DNA of 64,000 nt from JAJRAN01 sp963827135 (GCA_963827135.1 CAWGZX010000005.1:657632-721631), one strand, 5' to 3'; shown: positions 26,794 to 36,024, counted from the stretch's first letter. Program-made: numbers and translations. Notes: generated by a model not told the origin, from the letters alone.

Positions 26794-28791
26794 GTGATGA
26801 TCGCCTTATGTGCGGTCGCGACCATGGCCGCTCTAACCACGGCCAGGAGAGAGCGGCTCTGCATCAACCTATCGTTCGGGCTAACCGCCCTGGCCGCGCT
26901 CATGGGCCTTCTGACGTCCGCAAGTGTTTTTCTCGAGGGCAGCGTGACCTACGAGTTCACTGCCATACCTTTCCTCGGCCCCTTCGCCATGGCCATCGAT
27001 CCCCTGGCCGCTGTGTTCCTCGCTTCCATATCCATCGTGGCAATAGCCGCCTCCATATACTCGATCGGTTACGTCCCCCAGTTCATAGGCAGGTATAGCA
27101 TCGCCAAGTTCTGCGCCCTGTTCCCGCTGTTCATCGCCTCCATGGCCATGGTGCTGGCTTCCAGCAACGTGATCCTCTTCCTGGTGTTCTGGGAGCTGAT
27201 GTCGCTCTCCTCCTACCTCCTGGTGGCATACGAACATGAGGAGAAGGAAGCGACCTCGGCGGCTTGGCTGTATTTCGTGATGGCTCACCTTGGGACGGCC
27301 TGCATCGCCACCTCTCTGCTCTACATGTCCTATATTGCCGGGTCCTTCGACTTCGATCAGATATCCTTGTTCGCTGGCCAGGGAATGACCGAGCTGGCAC
27401 GCAGTGGCGCGTTCCTTCTCGCCGTGATAGGGTTCGGGGCCAAGGCCGGAATCGTGCCCTTGCACGTCTGGCTTCCTCAGGCCCATCCCTCTGCTCCCAG
27501 CAACATCTCCGCTCTGATGTCAGGGGTCATGGTCAAGCTAGCGGTGTACATGCTCATCCGGACCACATTCCAATTCCTTCACGTGGATGTGGCATGGTGG
27601 GGGCTGCTCACGCTATTCATCGGCTCGATCACCGCCCTGCTCGGCGTGCTTTACGCCTTGGCAGAGAAGGACATCAAGAGGGCATTGGCCTTCTCCACGG
27701 TCGAGAACCTAGGGATAATCTTCATCGCGCTCGGCGCCGCCATGGTCTTCTACTCCCAGAACATACCGGAGCTCGCGGCACTGGCCATGCTGGCCTGCCT
27801 CCTGCACGTTCTCTTCCATTCCTTGTTCAAATCCCTCCTGTTCCTCGGGGCAGGGGCGGTGGTCCATGCCACTGGCACCAGGGATATGGAGAAGATGGGT
27901 GGCCTGGCCAAGGGGATGAGGTACACCAGCATGCTATTCTTCATCGGCGCGCTCTCCATCTCCGCCATCCCGCCCTTCAATGGCTTCGTCAGCGAATGGC
28001 TGATCTTCCAGTCCCTGCTCCTCTCCTACTCCTTCCCGGATGTGACCGTGAACCTGCTCATGGCCATCGCCCTTGGCATGCTCGCGCTCACCGGAGCATT
28101 GGCTGCCGCCTGCTTCGTACGCATCTTCGGGGGGGTGTTCTTGGCCCGACCGAGGAGCGAGGCGGCCAAGCTGTCCAAGGAGGCGCATCGCAGCATGCTC
28201 CTGGCCATGTCGATCCTGGCCATACTATGCCTGGCCACGGGTGTCTTCGCGGCCCAGCTGATCCCCTACGTGGATCAGGCCAGCGCTGAGATGGTCGGCG
28301 TTTCCATCTCCTCACAGCTTACTGATGGCTGGGTGCTCGAGGTCGATGGAGGAGAGGTCTCCAGCGTCTCGCCCGTGCTGCTGGCGGTGTTGATGGGCCT
28401 CCTCATCCCCATCACGTTGCTGCTGGTCAGGGCCTGGGGCGGGAAGGCGACGAGGGTCAAGGGCGAGACCTGGGACTGCGGGACGCCCTTGGATTCCAGG
28501 AACGAGTACACCCCGACGGGCCATTCACAGCCGATCCTCCGCGTGTTCAATCCATTCTACCGAGGCAGGAGAAGCTTCACCTTCGACCCTAGCTCATCCA
28601 ACTATTCCAGGAAGGGGATGACCTACTCTGAGAGCATTCCCCGGCTCTTCGAAAGCTATCTGTATGAACCGATCGCCCGCCTCGTCCTGGGCGCGGCGAA
28701 ACGAGCGAGCGTGATCCAGGCAGGGAGCGTGCAGAGGTACCTGGCGTACATCTTCGCCACGCTCATCATCCTTTTACTGGTGTTCAGGTGA
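26794..28791 (+). CDS. hyfB: Ehr/Hyf-type complex, HyfB-like antiporter subunit (NuoL/MrpA family)
   Basis: A 665-residue polytopic protein of the proton-translocating antiporter family, with about 15 helices. The family motif HVWLPQAHPSAPSNISALMSG and the channel lysines in MVKLAVYML and ALAEKDIKRALAF are present. The C-terminal WDCGTPLDS motif with an extra cytoplasmic stretch is typical of HyfB/HycC-like subunits. First gene of a tight six-gene cluster, with 4 bases to the next. The start is GTG 26794 or ATG 26797; no good ribosome-binding site is seen and the frame is closed 50 bases upstream. Confidence 0.88.
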   Translation: MMIALCAVATMAALTTARRERLCINLSFGLTALAALMGLLTSASVFLEGSVTYEFTAIPFLGPFAMAIDPLAAVFLASISIVAIAASIYSIGYVPQFIGRYSIAKFCALFPLFIASMAMVLASSNVILFLVFWELMSLSSYLLVAYEHEEKEATSAAWLYFVMAHLGTACIATSLLYMSYIAGSFDFDQISLFAGQGMTELARSGAFLLAVIGFGAKAGIVPLHVWLPQAHPSAPSNISALMSGVMVKLAVYMLIRTTFQFLHVDVAWWGLLTLFIGSITALLGVLYALAEKDIKRALAFSTVENLGIIFIALGAAMVFYSQNIPELAALAMLACLLHVLFHSLFKSLLFLGAGAVVHATGTRDMEKMGGLAKGMRYTSMLFFIGALSISAIPPFNGFVSEWLIFQSLLLSYSFPDVTVNLLMAIALGMLALTGALAAACFVRIFGGVFLARPRSEAAKLSKEAHRSMLLAMSILAILCLATGVFAAQLIPYVDQASAEMVGVSISSQLTDGWVLEVDGGEVSSVSPVLLAVLMGLLIPITLLLVRAWGGKATRVKGETWDCGTPLDSRNEYTPTGHSQPILRVFNPFYRGRRSFTFDPSSSNYSRKGMTYSESIPRLFESYLYEPIARLVLGAAKRASVIQAGSVQRYLAYIFATLIILLLVFR

Positions 28792-28795
28792 GGAA

Positions 28796-29731
28796 ATGGT
28801 TGACATCGCTCTAGCCCTGATCCAGACGGCCTTGCTCCTGGCCCTTGCGCCGTTCCTCACAGGCGTGGTCCGCAAGCTCAAGGCTTGGATGCAGAGCCGG
28901 CGGGGACCCCCGGTCTACCAGCCCTATCTCGACCTGGCCAAATTGATGCGCAAGGGCTCCGTCGTGTCCGAGGATGCGTCATGGCTGACGACCATAACAC
29001 CTTACGTCTGCTTGGTCTCCATTCTGGTTGCGGCGCTACTCGTGCCCGTGTTCGTCACCGAGACCTTCGGCTTCCTGGGGGACCTGATCGTCCTGGTGTA
29101 CCTTTTCGCCATGGCCCGATTCTTCATGGCCTTGGCCGCCCTGGACGCAGGGTCGACCTTCGGTGGTATGGGATCGAGCCGCGAGATGCTGGTCTCGGCC
29201 TTGATCGAGCCGGCGATCCTACTGTCGTTCTTCACCGTGGCCCTCCTGACCGGGACAACGTCCCTAGTATCGGTCACCAGCGTCATCGCGAGCTCGGGGG
29301 CGAGCCTGATCGGGCCTGCCCTGCTATTGTCCTTCGCCGCCTTCCTCATCGCCATCTTGGCCGAGAACGCGCGCGTGCCAGTGGACAATCCCTCCACGCA
29401 TCTCGAGCTCACCATGATCCACGAGGCCATGCTCCTCGAGTACTCGGGGAGGGAGCTGGCGGTCATGGAGTACTCGAGCATGTTGAAGCTCGTGCTCTTC
29501 ATGACCATCGCCTGGAACGCGTTCCTCCCCTGGGGTGTGGCCACGGAGCTGACCGCCTCCGCGGTCGCCCTCGGCATAATCGTCTTCCTGGTCAAGGTGC
29601 TGGTCATGGCGCTGGTCATCGCGATAATCGAGTCCTCCATGGCCAAGTTCAGGCTGTTCCGACTGCCCAATCTGCTCACGATGGCGTTCATCCTCGCCTT
29701 CCTGGCAGTGATGTCGTACTTCGTTCTGTGA
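28796..29731 (+). CDS. hyfC: Ehr/Hyf-type complex, HyfC-like subunit (NuoH/ND1 family)
   Basis: A 311-residue, about 8-helix membrane protein that connects the hydrophilic module to the antiporters. Family marks are WMQSRRGPPVYQPYLDLAKLMRKG after helix 1 and the acidic ENARVPVDNPSTHLELTMIHEAMLLEYSGREL stretch; these glutamates line the proton path in complex I relatives. Normal length. Spaced 4 bases after hyfB and 9 bases before hyfE. Confidence 0.9.
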   Translation: MVDIALALIQTALLLALAPFLTGVVRKLKAWMQSRRGPPVYQPYLDLAKLMRKGSVVSEDASWLTTITPYVCLVSILVAALLVPVFVTETFGFLGDLIVLVYLFAMARFFMALAALDAGSTFGGMGSSREMLVSALIEPAILLSFFTVALLTGTTSLVSVTSVIASSGASLIGPALLLSFAAFLIAILAENARVPVDNPSTHLELTMIHEAMLLEYSGRELAVMEYSSMLKLVLFMTIAWNAFLPWGVATELTASAVALGIIVFLVKVLVMALVIAIIESSMAKFRLFRLPNLLTMAFILAFLAVMSYFVL

Positions 29732-29740
29732 GGTGAGAAG

Positions 29741-30397
29741 ATGGCTGAGCTCGACCTGAACCTGATAAACGGCCTGGCGACGTTGGTGCTACTTGCCGCC
29801 TTCATCATCGTCGCCACCGGCCGGGTGCGCACTATGGTAAGGGTCTTTGCGCTCCAGTCCTTGGCATTAGGCTTGCTCGCGGCGGCGGTGGCCTATAACA
29901 CCGGATACTCGCACATATACGTGGTCGCGGGCCTTACCATCCTGCTCAAGGCGCTGGTCATCCCACGGATCATCGAAAGGGTGATGGACCGCATCCAGGT
30001 CGCGAACGACGTCGAGCCCTCGGTGCGCACGCCCTCGTCGCTACTGATCGCCGGCGGCATGGCCATCCTGGCATACTACGTGGCGGAGCCGCTCATACAG
30101 AGGGGGGAGACCATCACCGCGGGAGCTCTGGCCCTCTCGCTCGCCGTGGTCCTGATCGGCTTATTCGTGGTGATCAGCCGTAAGAAGGCCATCACCCAGG
30201 TCATCGGGCTCCTGGTGATGGAGAACGGCCTGTTCATGGCCGCGCTCTCCTTGAGTTACGGCATGCCGTTGATCGTCGAGCTGGGCGTGTTCTTCGACGT
30301 CATGGTGGCGGTCCTGATAATGGGCGTCTTCGTCTTCCGCATCAACAGGACATTCGATACGCTCGACACCTCGTTCCTGAGGAGGCTGAAGGACTGA
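29741..30397 (+). CDS. hyfE: Ehr/Hyf-type complex, HyfE-like subunit (NuoK-related)
   Basis: A 218-residue membrane protein with about six helices. The C-terminal half carries the NuoK-like glutamate motif (VIGLLVMENGLFMAALS), and the N-terminal half has ITILLKALVIPRIIERV-type HyfE sequence. Its stop overlaps the next start (TGATG), so the two genes are translationally coupled. Confidence 0.87.
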   Translation: MAELDLNLINGLATLVLLAAFIIVATGRVRTMVRVFALQSLALGLLAAAVAYNTGYSHIYVVAGLTILLKALVIPRIIERVMDRIQVANDVEPSVRTPSSLLIAGGMAILAYYVAEPLIQRGETITAGALALSLAVVLIGLFVVISRKKAITQVIGLLVMENGLFMAALSLSYGMPLIVELGVFFDVMVAVLIMGVFVFRINRTFDTLDTSFLRRLKD

Positions 30398-31860
30398 TGC
30401 TCGAGCTCCTCCTGCTGATCCCGGCATTGACCTCGCTCATCTGCCTTCTGCTCAAGGAGCGCAGGCATTTGGAACTGGTCAGCAGCCTGGGGTCGGTGGC
30501 GCTCCTCGCCTTTTCCTCCTACTTGTCGTACGAGGTGGTCACCGGTGCCGCCCTGGACGAGGGTCTCCTCTATATGGACAGCCTGAGCGCGTTCATGCTC
30601 ATGCTGGTGGCGGTCGTGTCCTTGGCCACCTCCCTCTATTCCATCGGATACATGGGGAGGGAGCTGGAGGAGGGCAGGTTCGCGGCCAATCGCCTCAGCT
30701 TCTACTACGCTCTCCTTCACGGCTTCATCATGACCATGGTCCTGGTATGCGTCTCCGACAATCTGGGCATCATGTGGATTGCCATCGAGGCCACGACCCT
30801 GGCATCGGCGTTCCTCGTCAGCTTCTACAACACCGAGAGCTCCTTGGAGGCGGCTTGGAAGTACATCATCATCTGCTCCGTTGGCATAACCCTGGCCCTA
30901 TTGGGCACCATCCTCCTCTACGCCTCCTCCATCCAGCAGCTGGGGGAGGGCGCCGGCTCCCTGGAGTGGTCCTCCCTCTTGGCCATGGCCGACCAGCTCG
31001 ACCCGACCCTGCTGCGGATCTCCTTCATCCTGGTGCTGGTGGGGTATGGGACCAAGGTCGGCCTGGCGCCAATGCACACCTGGCTCCCCGATGCGCATTC
31101 CCAAGCCCCCACCCCGATCTCCGCCCTGCTCTCCGGTGTCCTGCTCAACTGCGCTATGTACGCGATCATCCGCTATCACATGATAACCTCGGCCACACTG
31201 GGCCCTGGCTTCTCAGGTGGCCTGTTGGTGCTGTTCGGCGTCATATCATTGGCCATCGCCGCCGCCTTCATCATACTCGCCCGCGACTTCAAGCGCCTCC
31301 TGGCCTACAGTTCCATCGAGCACATGGGGGTGATCGCCCTGGGGTTCGGGATAGGCGGGACGCTCGGGATCATGGGCGCGCTCTTGCAGATGTTGAACCA
31401 CGCCCTGACCAAGAGCGCCCTGTTCTTCGGCGCCGGCCAGGTCTTCATCCGGATGAAGACCCGGGCCATGGACGAGATAAAAGGCCTCTCCAAGGTCATG
31501 CCGCTCACCTCCGCCGTCTGGTTCGCCGCCTTCCTGGCCATCGTCGGCTGTCCCCCGTTCGGCATCTTCATCAGCGAGCTGGTCATACTCACCGCCGGGC
31601 TGCAGGCCGGGGACCTGCTGGTTGTTGCTCTATACCTGTTGTTCCTCGCCGTGATCTTCGCCGCTATGCTCCACCACGCCTCGAGGATGGTCTTCGGCGA
31701 GCCATCCGAAGGTCTTGAGAGAAAGGAGGGGAACCTCGGCGCAATACTAGTGATCATTGCCCTCCTGGCCGGGACTTTGGTCCTAGGCATCTACCTGCCT
31801 CAAGGCCTGAACGAAATGCTGGAAGGCATAGCGCATCTCTTCCCTGGGGGTATGGCATGA
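30397..31860 (+). CDS. hyfF: Ehr/Hyf-type complex, HyfF-like antiporter subunit (NuoN/MrpD family)
   Basis: A 487-residue antiporter-like subunit with about 14 helices. It has MHTWLPDAHSQAPTPISALLSGVLLNCAMYAIIRY, where Asn replaces the lysine found in HyfB, as is usual for HyfF, and FKRLLAYSSIEHMGVIALGFG. With HyfB this gives two antiporter modules. It overlaps hyfE by 1 base and the large-subunit gene by 4 bases (ATGA). Confidence 0.9.
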   Translation: MLELLLLIPALTSLICLLLKERRHLELVSSLGSVALLAFSSYLSYEVVTGAALDEGLLYMDSLSAFMLMLVAVVSLATSLYSIGYMGRELEEGRFAANRLSFYYALLHGFIMTMVLVCVSDNLGIMWIAIEATTLASAFLVSFYNTESSLEAAWKYIIICSVGITLALLGTILLYASSIQQLGEGAGSLEWSSLLAMADQLDPTLLRISFILVLVGYGTKVGLAPMHTWLPDAHSQAPTPISALLSGVLLNCAMYAIIRYHMITSATLGPGFSGGLLVLFGVISLAIAAAFIILARDFKRLLAYSSIEHMGVIALGFGIGGTLGIMGALLQMLNHALTKSALFFGAGQVFIRMKTRAMDEIKGLSKVMPLTSAVWFAAFLAIVGCPPFGIFISELVILTAGLQAGDLLVVALYLLFLAVIFAAMLHHASRMVFGEPSEGLERKEGNLGAILVIIALLAGTLVLGIYLPQGLNEMLEGIAHLFPGGMA

Positions 31861-33443
31861 CCGAGAACCGCATGCAGGACATCATCCGCTCCATGCCCGA
31901 GGAGCTCACCAGCAAGGTCATCTCCAAGAAGGTGAAGGGCAATGAGATGTGGCTGGAGGTGGAACCAACCTCTTTCGATAGGATGGCGGCGCACATCCAC
32001 AACCTGTGGGGCGCCAACATAGTGACGTTCCATGGCGTGGACAACCGGGCGTTGACCAATGACTACAAGCTCGTGCTGGTGCTCGCGCTGAAGGGGGAGG
32101 ACGACTACGCCGTTCTTCTTTCTAGCTTGGACCCCGTGGACCCGCGCTTCCCGTCCCTGACCCCGGAGATTCCCTGCGCTGACTGGTACGAGCGGGAGAT
32201 GCAGGACCATCTTGGGATGATCGCGGTCGGTCATCCGGACCCGCGGCCCTTGGTGCTCTATGACGATTGGCCCCAGGAAGAGCATCCCTTGCGCAAGGAC
32301 TTCCAGACGAGCACCAAGGTGCCCAGGGAGAAGACCGATTACCCGTTCCGTCGAGTGGAGGGGGAGGGGGTCTTCGAGGTACCCGTCGGGCCGGTGCATG
32401 CCGGGGTGATCGAGCCTGGCCATTTCCGTTTCAGCGTGGCGGGGGAGCCCATCCTCAATCTCGAGGTGCGTTTGGGCTACGCGCACAAGGGCACGGAGAA
32501 GCTGTTCGAGGGTATGAGTTACGAGAGAGGGGTGTTCCTGGCCGAGCGCGTCTCCGGCGATAACTCCTTCTCCCATTCCTTAGCCTATTGCCAAGCGGTG
32601 GAGGGCATGACCCAGGCGCCTCCCGAAAGGGCGGAGTACCTTAGGACCGCCTTCGCCGAGCTGGAGCGCATATATTGCCTCCTCGGGGATGTGGGCGGAA
32701 TCGCTCTGGACGTGGCGTTCAGCGTAGCTGCCCAGCATGCCTACATCATGAGGGAGAGGGCCATGGACCTGAACGACTTTCTGGTCGGGAGCAGGCTGTT
32801 GAGGGGAGTCAATTGCCTGGGAGGGGTCAGGAAGGACGTCCCCACCGAGAAGTTAGCCCACACGCTGAACGAGCTGATCCGTCTCAAGCTGGACCTCAAG
32901 GATTTCAATTCCTTGATGATCGGCACGCAATCTGTCCTGGACCGGACGGAGACGACCGGCGTCGTCACGCTCAGCGCCGCCAAGGACCTGAACCTGGTCG
33001 GCCCGGTCGCTCGAGCATCAGGGTTGGACCGGGACGTGCGTCGCGATCATCCCTATGCCGCCTACCGTCAAATGAGCTTCCGCGTTCCTATCCGGAATGA
33101 GGGTGACGTGCAGGCGCGTCTGCTCGTAAAGTTAAGCGAGCTCAACGAGTCCATCAGCATCGTGGAGCAGGCGTTGGGAGGGATGCCATCCGGCCCTATA
33201 CGTTCCGATATCGGGGTGATCGAGGAGGGCAGGACCTCCATGAGCCTGGTGGAATCTCCCCGCGGGGAGCTGGTGCATTGGACGATCTCAGCCAAGGACG
33301 GTCGGCCTTACAGGCACAAGGTCCGAGACGCGTCCTTCCACAACTGGAGGGCGATTGAGACCGCCGTCCTGGGCAACATCGTGCCCGATTTCCCGCTGAT
33401 CAACAAATCCTTCAACCTATCATATTCCGGGAGCGATCTGTGA
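31857..33443 (+). CDS. Ehr-type complex large subunit (NiFe-hydrogenase/NuoCD-like) without [NiFe] ligands
   Basis: A 528-residue fusion of a NuoC-like domain (residues about 1-170) and a NuoD/HyfG-like catalytic domain (about 170-528). In real group 4 [NiFe] hydrogenases four cysteines in RxCGxC and DPCxxC hold the NiFe centre. Here the first motif reads RVSGDNSFSH and the C-terminal one DFPLINKSFNLSY, so all four are gone. The fold is otherwise well kept (RLGYAHKGTEKLFEG, RPYRHKVRDASFHNW). It cannot be a hydrogenase and fits the class called energy-converting hydrogenase-related (Ehr) complexes. Electron acceptor unknown; oxidation of ferredoxin is a guess. Confidence 0.88.
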   Translation: MTENRMQDIIRSMPEELTSKVISKKVKGNEMWLEVEPTSFDRMAAHIHNLWGANIVTFHGVDNRALTNDYKLVLVLALKGEDDYAVLLSSLDPVDPRFPSLTPEIPCADWYEREMQDHLGMIAVGHPDPRPLVLYDDWPQEEHPLRKDFQTSTKVPREKTDYPFRRVEGEGVFEVPVGPVHAGVIEPGHFRFSVAGEPILNLEVRLGYAHKGTEKLFEGMSYERGVFLAERVSGDNSFSHSLAYCQAVEGMTQAPPERAEYLRTAFAELERIYCLLGDVGGIALDVAFSVAAQHAYIMRERAMDLNDFLVGSRLLRGVNCLGGVRKDVPTEKLAHTLNELIRLKLDLKDFNSLMIGTQSVLDRTETTGVVTLSAAKDLNLVGPVARASGLDRDVRRDHPYAAYRQMSFRVPIRNEGDVQARLLVKLSELNESISIVEQALGGMPSGPIRSDIGVIEEGRTSMSLVESPRGELVHWTISAKDGRPYRHKVRDASFHNWRAIETAVLGNIVPDFPLINKSFNLSYSGSDL

Positions 33444-34246
33444 GGCGACATGGTATGCTGAGGACCATCGAGAGAGGGGTGCTAAAGAAGGGGGTCGTCA
33501 CCTCCAATTATCCCAAGGAGGGATATGTGCCATATGATGGGCATCAGGGCATGCCGGCCATCGACCAACGGAGATGCCGCCTGCATCGGACCTGCACCGC
33601 CGTTTGCCCGACCGGCGCGATCGCTGCCGAGGGAGGGTCGATGCGCATCGATCTCGGGGCATGCATATTCTGTGGGGAGTGCTCGAGGTCCTGCCCCGAG
33701 GGCGCGATTAGCATCACCAAGGAGTTCGAGCTCGCGTCGAGGACCAGGGAGGGTCTCATAGTCCCCGAGGCGATCGGAGGGCAATCGGTCGAAGCCTTGG
33801 GGAAGAGGCTGGAGGTCAAGGTGATGAAGGCCTTCGGCCGTTCCCTCTCGATAAGGGAGGTCGATGCCGGTTCCTGCAACGGCTGCGAGGTCGAGGTCAA
33901 CTCCCTGACCAGCGCGGTGCACGACATCGAGAGGTTCGGCCTTCACATCGTGGCCAGCCCGAGGCATGCCGACGCGCTCCTGGTCACAGGTCCGGTCACG
34001 AGGAACATGGAGCATGCTTTGCTTCAGACCTACAAGGCTACACCGGACCCGAAGATGGTCATCGCCATGGGAGCGTGCGCCTGCTCCGGAGGCATGTTCA
34101 AGGACTGCTACGCCACCAGCAACGGCGTGGGTACAATCCTACCAGTGGACGTCTACATCCCCGGTTGCCCGCCCAGGCCTCAGGCGATCATTTACGCGTT
34201 CATGGTGGCCATAGACAAGGCCCAGGCCCGACCCATACTCAAGTAG
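33440..34246 (+). CDS. Ehr-type complex small subunit: fused 2[4Fe-4S] ferredoxin and NuoB/HyfI-like domain
   Basis: A 268-residue fusion. Residues about 40-100 form a ferredoxin domain (NuoI/HyfH-like), with cluster 1 motif C46-x2-H49-x2-C52-x3-C56, where His replaces the second cysteine, and a normal cluster 2 (CIFCGECSRSC). Residues about 120-260 form the NuoB-like N2-cluster domain with all ligands (CNGC, GACACSGG, PGCPPRP). Thus the ferredoxin subunit, separate in Hyf, is joined to the small subunit. The GTG at 33440 overlaps the previous stop (GTGA); an ATG at 33455 gives MLRTIERGVLKKG, closer to known starts. Confidence 0.88.
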   Translation: MRRHGMLRTIERGVLKKGVVTSNYPKEGYVPYDGHQGMPAIDQRRCRLHRTCTAVCPTGAIAAEGGSMRIDLGACIFCGECSRSCPEGAISITKEFELASRTREGLIVPEAIGGQSVEALGKRLEVKVMKAFGRSLSIREVDAGSCNGCEVEVNSLTSAVHDIERFGLHIVASPRHADALLVTGPVTRNMEHALLQTYKATPDPKMVIAMGACACSGGMFKDCYATSNGVGTILPVDVYIPGCPPRPQAIIYAFMVAIDKAQARPILK

Positions 34247-34271
34247 GTTCGCGCTCCTACGTGGTGCGATC

Positions 34272-34661
34272 TCACTTAACCACGATGACCGTGCATTTGG
34301 AGTTGCGGATTATGTATTCGGAGACCGAACCTATGAGCACCCGGTCTATGGCGGTCTTTCCAGATGTCCCGACCACTATGGTGTCCGCCTTCACTCGATC
34401 GGCGGCATTGAGGACCGCCTCATAGGGGTTGCCGGCCTCGAGCATGGTCGTGACCTTCACAATCTCCTTGGCCCCACGCCTCTTCATGTCCTCGAGAACG
34501 GCCATGCCTTGATTTATCATCCTTTCCTTGTCGTCCTCCGACTTAGGGCTGACCGCGAAAACGATGTAGAGGCTCTCCTTCCTCAGCGCCGCATAGTCGA
34601 AGGCATAGTTGACCGCCTTCTCCGAGTGCGGCTTGCCATCCGTTGCCAGCAAAATGGTCAT
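34272..34661 (-). CDS. Universal stress protein (UspA family)
   Basis: A 129-residue single UspA domain (MTILLATDGKPHSEKAVNYAF). The ATP-binding type motif G-x2-G-x9-G-S appears as GTSGKTAIDRVLIGSVSE near the C-terminus. The ATG at 34661 starts the domain; a much longer open frame upstream has no domain. It converges on the end of the Ehr-type operon. Confidence 0.9.
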   Translation of the reverse strand: MTILLATDGKPHSEKAVNYAFDYAALRKESLYIVFAVSPKSEDDKERMINQGMAVLEDMKRRGAKEIVKVTTMLEAGNPYEAVLNAADRVKADTIVVGTSGKTAIDRVLIGSVSEYIIRNSKCTVIVVK

Positions 34662-34802
34662 CCTTGTCACCCTCGATTTGGAGGGAAAGGCCTGGCATAC
34701 CTTTAACCTTTGCTGGAATAACGAATGGCGCATGGCAAGGACACGGGCCATTTTAGGTCGTTGGCAAACTAGATTTAGCTGAGCAACATTGCTTCCATCG
34801 CC

Positions 34803-35015
34803 ATGGACGAGGGCGAGCTCCTTGTAAGGTTCGACACCGAGCGCTTCGGCGTGGTCGACAAGGCTAACTCCAAGCATGTTGACATTTTACCAATCACCAT
34901 ACCGGTGACGAAGAAATGCGAGCTCGGTCTGGCGACGGAGAAATGGCGCAGGATGAGATCAGAGGAAGATGAGATGGATACTGGCCCGGAACCGTATCAC
35001 GAGGTGAGACCATGA
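34803..35015 (+). CDS. Hypothetical protein (70 aa), coupled to the next gene
   Basis: A 70-residue protein of unknown family (MDEGELLVRFDTERFGVVDK...). The second half is charged. Its stop overlaps the next start by 4 bases (ATGA), and a GAGGTGAG site precedes that start, so both are cotranscribed. No motif recognised. Confidence 0.6.
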   Translation: MDEGELLVRFDTERFGVVDKANSKHVDILPITIPVTKKCELGLATEKWRRMRSEEDEMDTGPEPYHEVRP

Positions 35016-35350
35016 GCATAGAACTGACGGAGAATAGGAAGGATGAACTGAACGCGATCGTGGAGAAGATGAACAAGGACGCCGAGATGCTGATCTATTA
35101 CGGCGAGGAGTCCGAGGAATACAATCTGCATCTCCGCCTGCTGCAGAACAACAAGGAGGCAGTGGAGAAGCTGGAGGAGCACGAGCGAACCTATGTGGAG
35201 CAGGGCCTGATCGATCGCAAGGACATCCACGATGTGTACTGGCCTGGGCTCGGTACCCATTCTACTCACGAGAAGCAGAAGGCGGCCCGCCTGAGCCAGG
35301 AGGGGAAGATGAGCAGCGGCGGGTCAGCGGATTACATGAGAGAAGGCTAG
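35012..35350 (+). CDS. Hypothetical helical protein (112 aa)
   Basis: A 112-residue, highly charged, mostly helical protein (RKDELNAIVEKMNKDAEMLI, LLQNNKEAVEKLEEHERTYVE). No membrane segment and no recognised domain. It is translationally coupled to the 70-residue gene before it, so the two may work together. Confidence 0.65.
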   Translation: MSIELTENRKDELNAIVEKMNKDAEMLIYYGEESEEYNLHLRLLQNNKEAVEKLEEHERTYVEQGLIDRKDIHDVYWPGLGTHSTHEKQKAARLSQEGKMSSGGSADYMREG

Positions 35351-35506
35351 CATGACCACCGACTGCCCGAAGAAGTGATTCCGTATGGCGTCCGATTGCT
35401 CGGAGCCGGTGACGGTGCCATAGGTGCACGTCTACGCTGTCGGAATGAAGACCAGGGGGTACAGGCTGAGGAGGTTGGGGACGAAGAACGGCCGGGGGAT
35501 GAGCTC

Positions 35507-35953
35507 TCAGACGTGGCGCCCCTTCCTTTTCGTATAGTAGACGACGGTCGGGTCCTCGACGTAACCGGCATTTTCGAAGAAGGTCTGGGATGAGGCATTA
35601 TCTCCCTGGATCAGAGCGCAGAGCACGAGTATCCCGCGCTCATCGAACTGCCGCTCCATCTCCTTGAGGAGCGCCATCGCCACGCCCTTCCTTTGGTGCT
35701 CAGGGTGGACCGCCAAACGGTTGATCCATCCCTTCCTTCCGTCCGTGGTCCCGAGAAGGGAGCCGATCAACCGCCCTTCGCCCTCAGCTACCAGGAAAAG
35801 GGCCATCGGCGTACCCAGCTCATTGATCATCCTGGCCTTGGAGTCCCTGCCCTTGGGGTGATAGGGAAGGCCGGCGTCCTTCCATAGCCGTACCAATGCC
35901 GGATAGTCCTCCGGCCTCATCGGCCGGACGATGAAGGCAGGCTTGCCGCGCAT
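35507..35953 (-). CDS. GNAT-family N-acetyltransferase
   Basis: A 148-residue acetyltransferase. The acetyl-CoA pyrophosphate loop is INRLAVHPEHQRKGVAMALL (motif A, Q/RxxGxA), followed by SSQTFFENAGYVEDPTVVYY (motif B). It is similar in layout to RimI/YjgM-type enzymes. The substrate is unknown. A short A/T-poor gap separates it from the HNH gene on the same strand. Confidence 0.9.
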   Translation of the reverse strand: MRGKPAFIVRPMRPEDYPALVRLWKDAGLPYHPKGRDSKARMINELGTPMALFLVAEGEGRLIGSLLGTTDGRKGWINRLAVHPEHQRKGVAMALLKEMERQFDERGILVLCALIQGDNASSQTFFENAGYVEDPTVVYYTKRKGRHV

Positions 35954-36024
35954 CCGACCTGAATCGCAGGCTCGCTAGAAATAAGTAGGTGAGCGCATGG
36001 GGCGAGAGATGGAAGCCAAGCCAT

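Noticed and set aside
27264..28289. Plus-strand alternative frame (341 codons) inside hyfB
   Set aside because: Arg/His/Pro-rich composition typical of a shifted frame over membrane protein codons; hyfB is intact.
26794..34246. Annotation of the cluster as a group 4 [NiFe] hydrogenase (Hyf/Ech)
   Set aside because: All four NiFe-ligating cysteines are missing from the large subunit, so a hydrogenase call would be wrong although the gene order matches Hyf.
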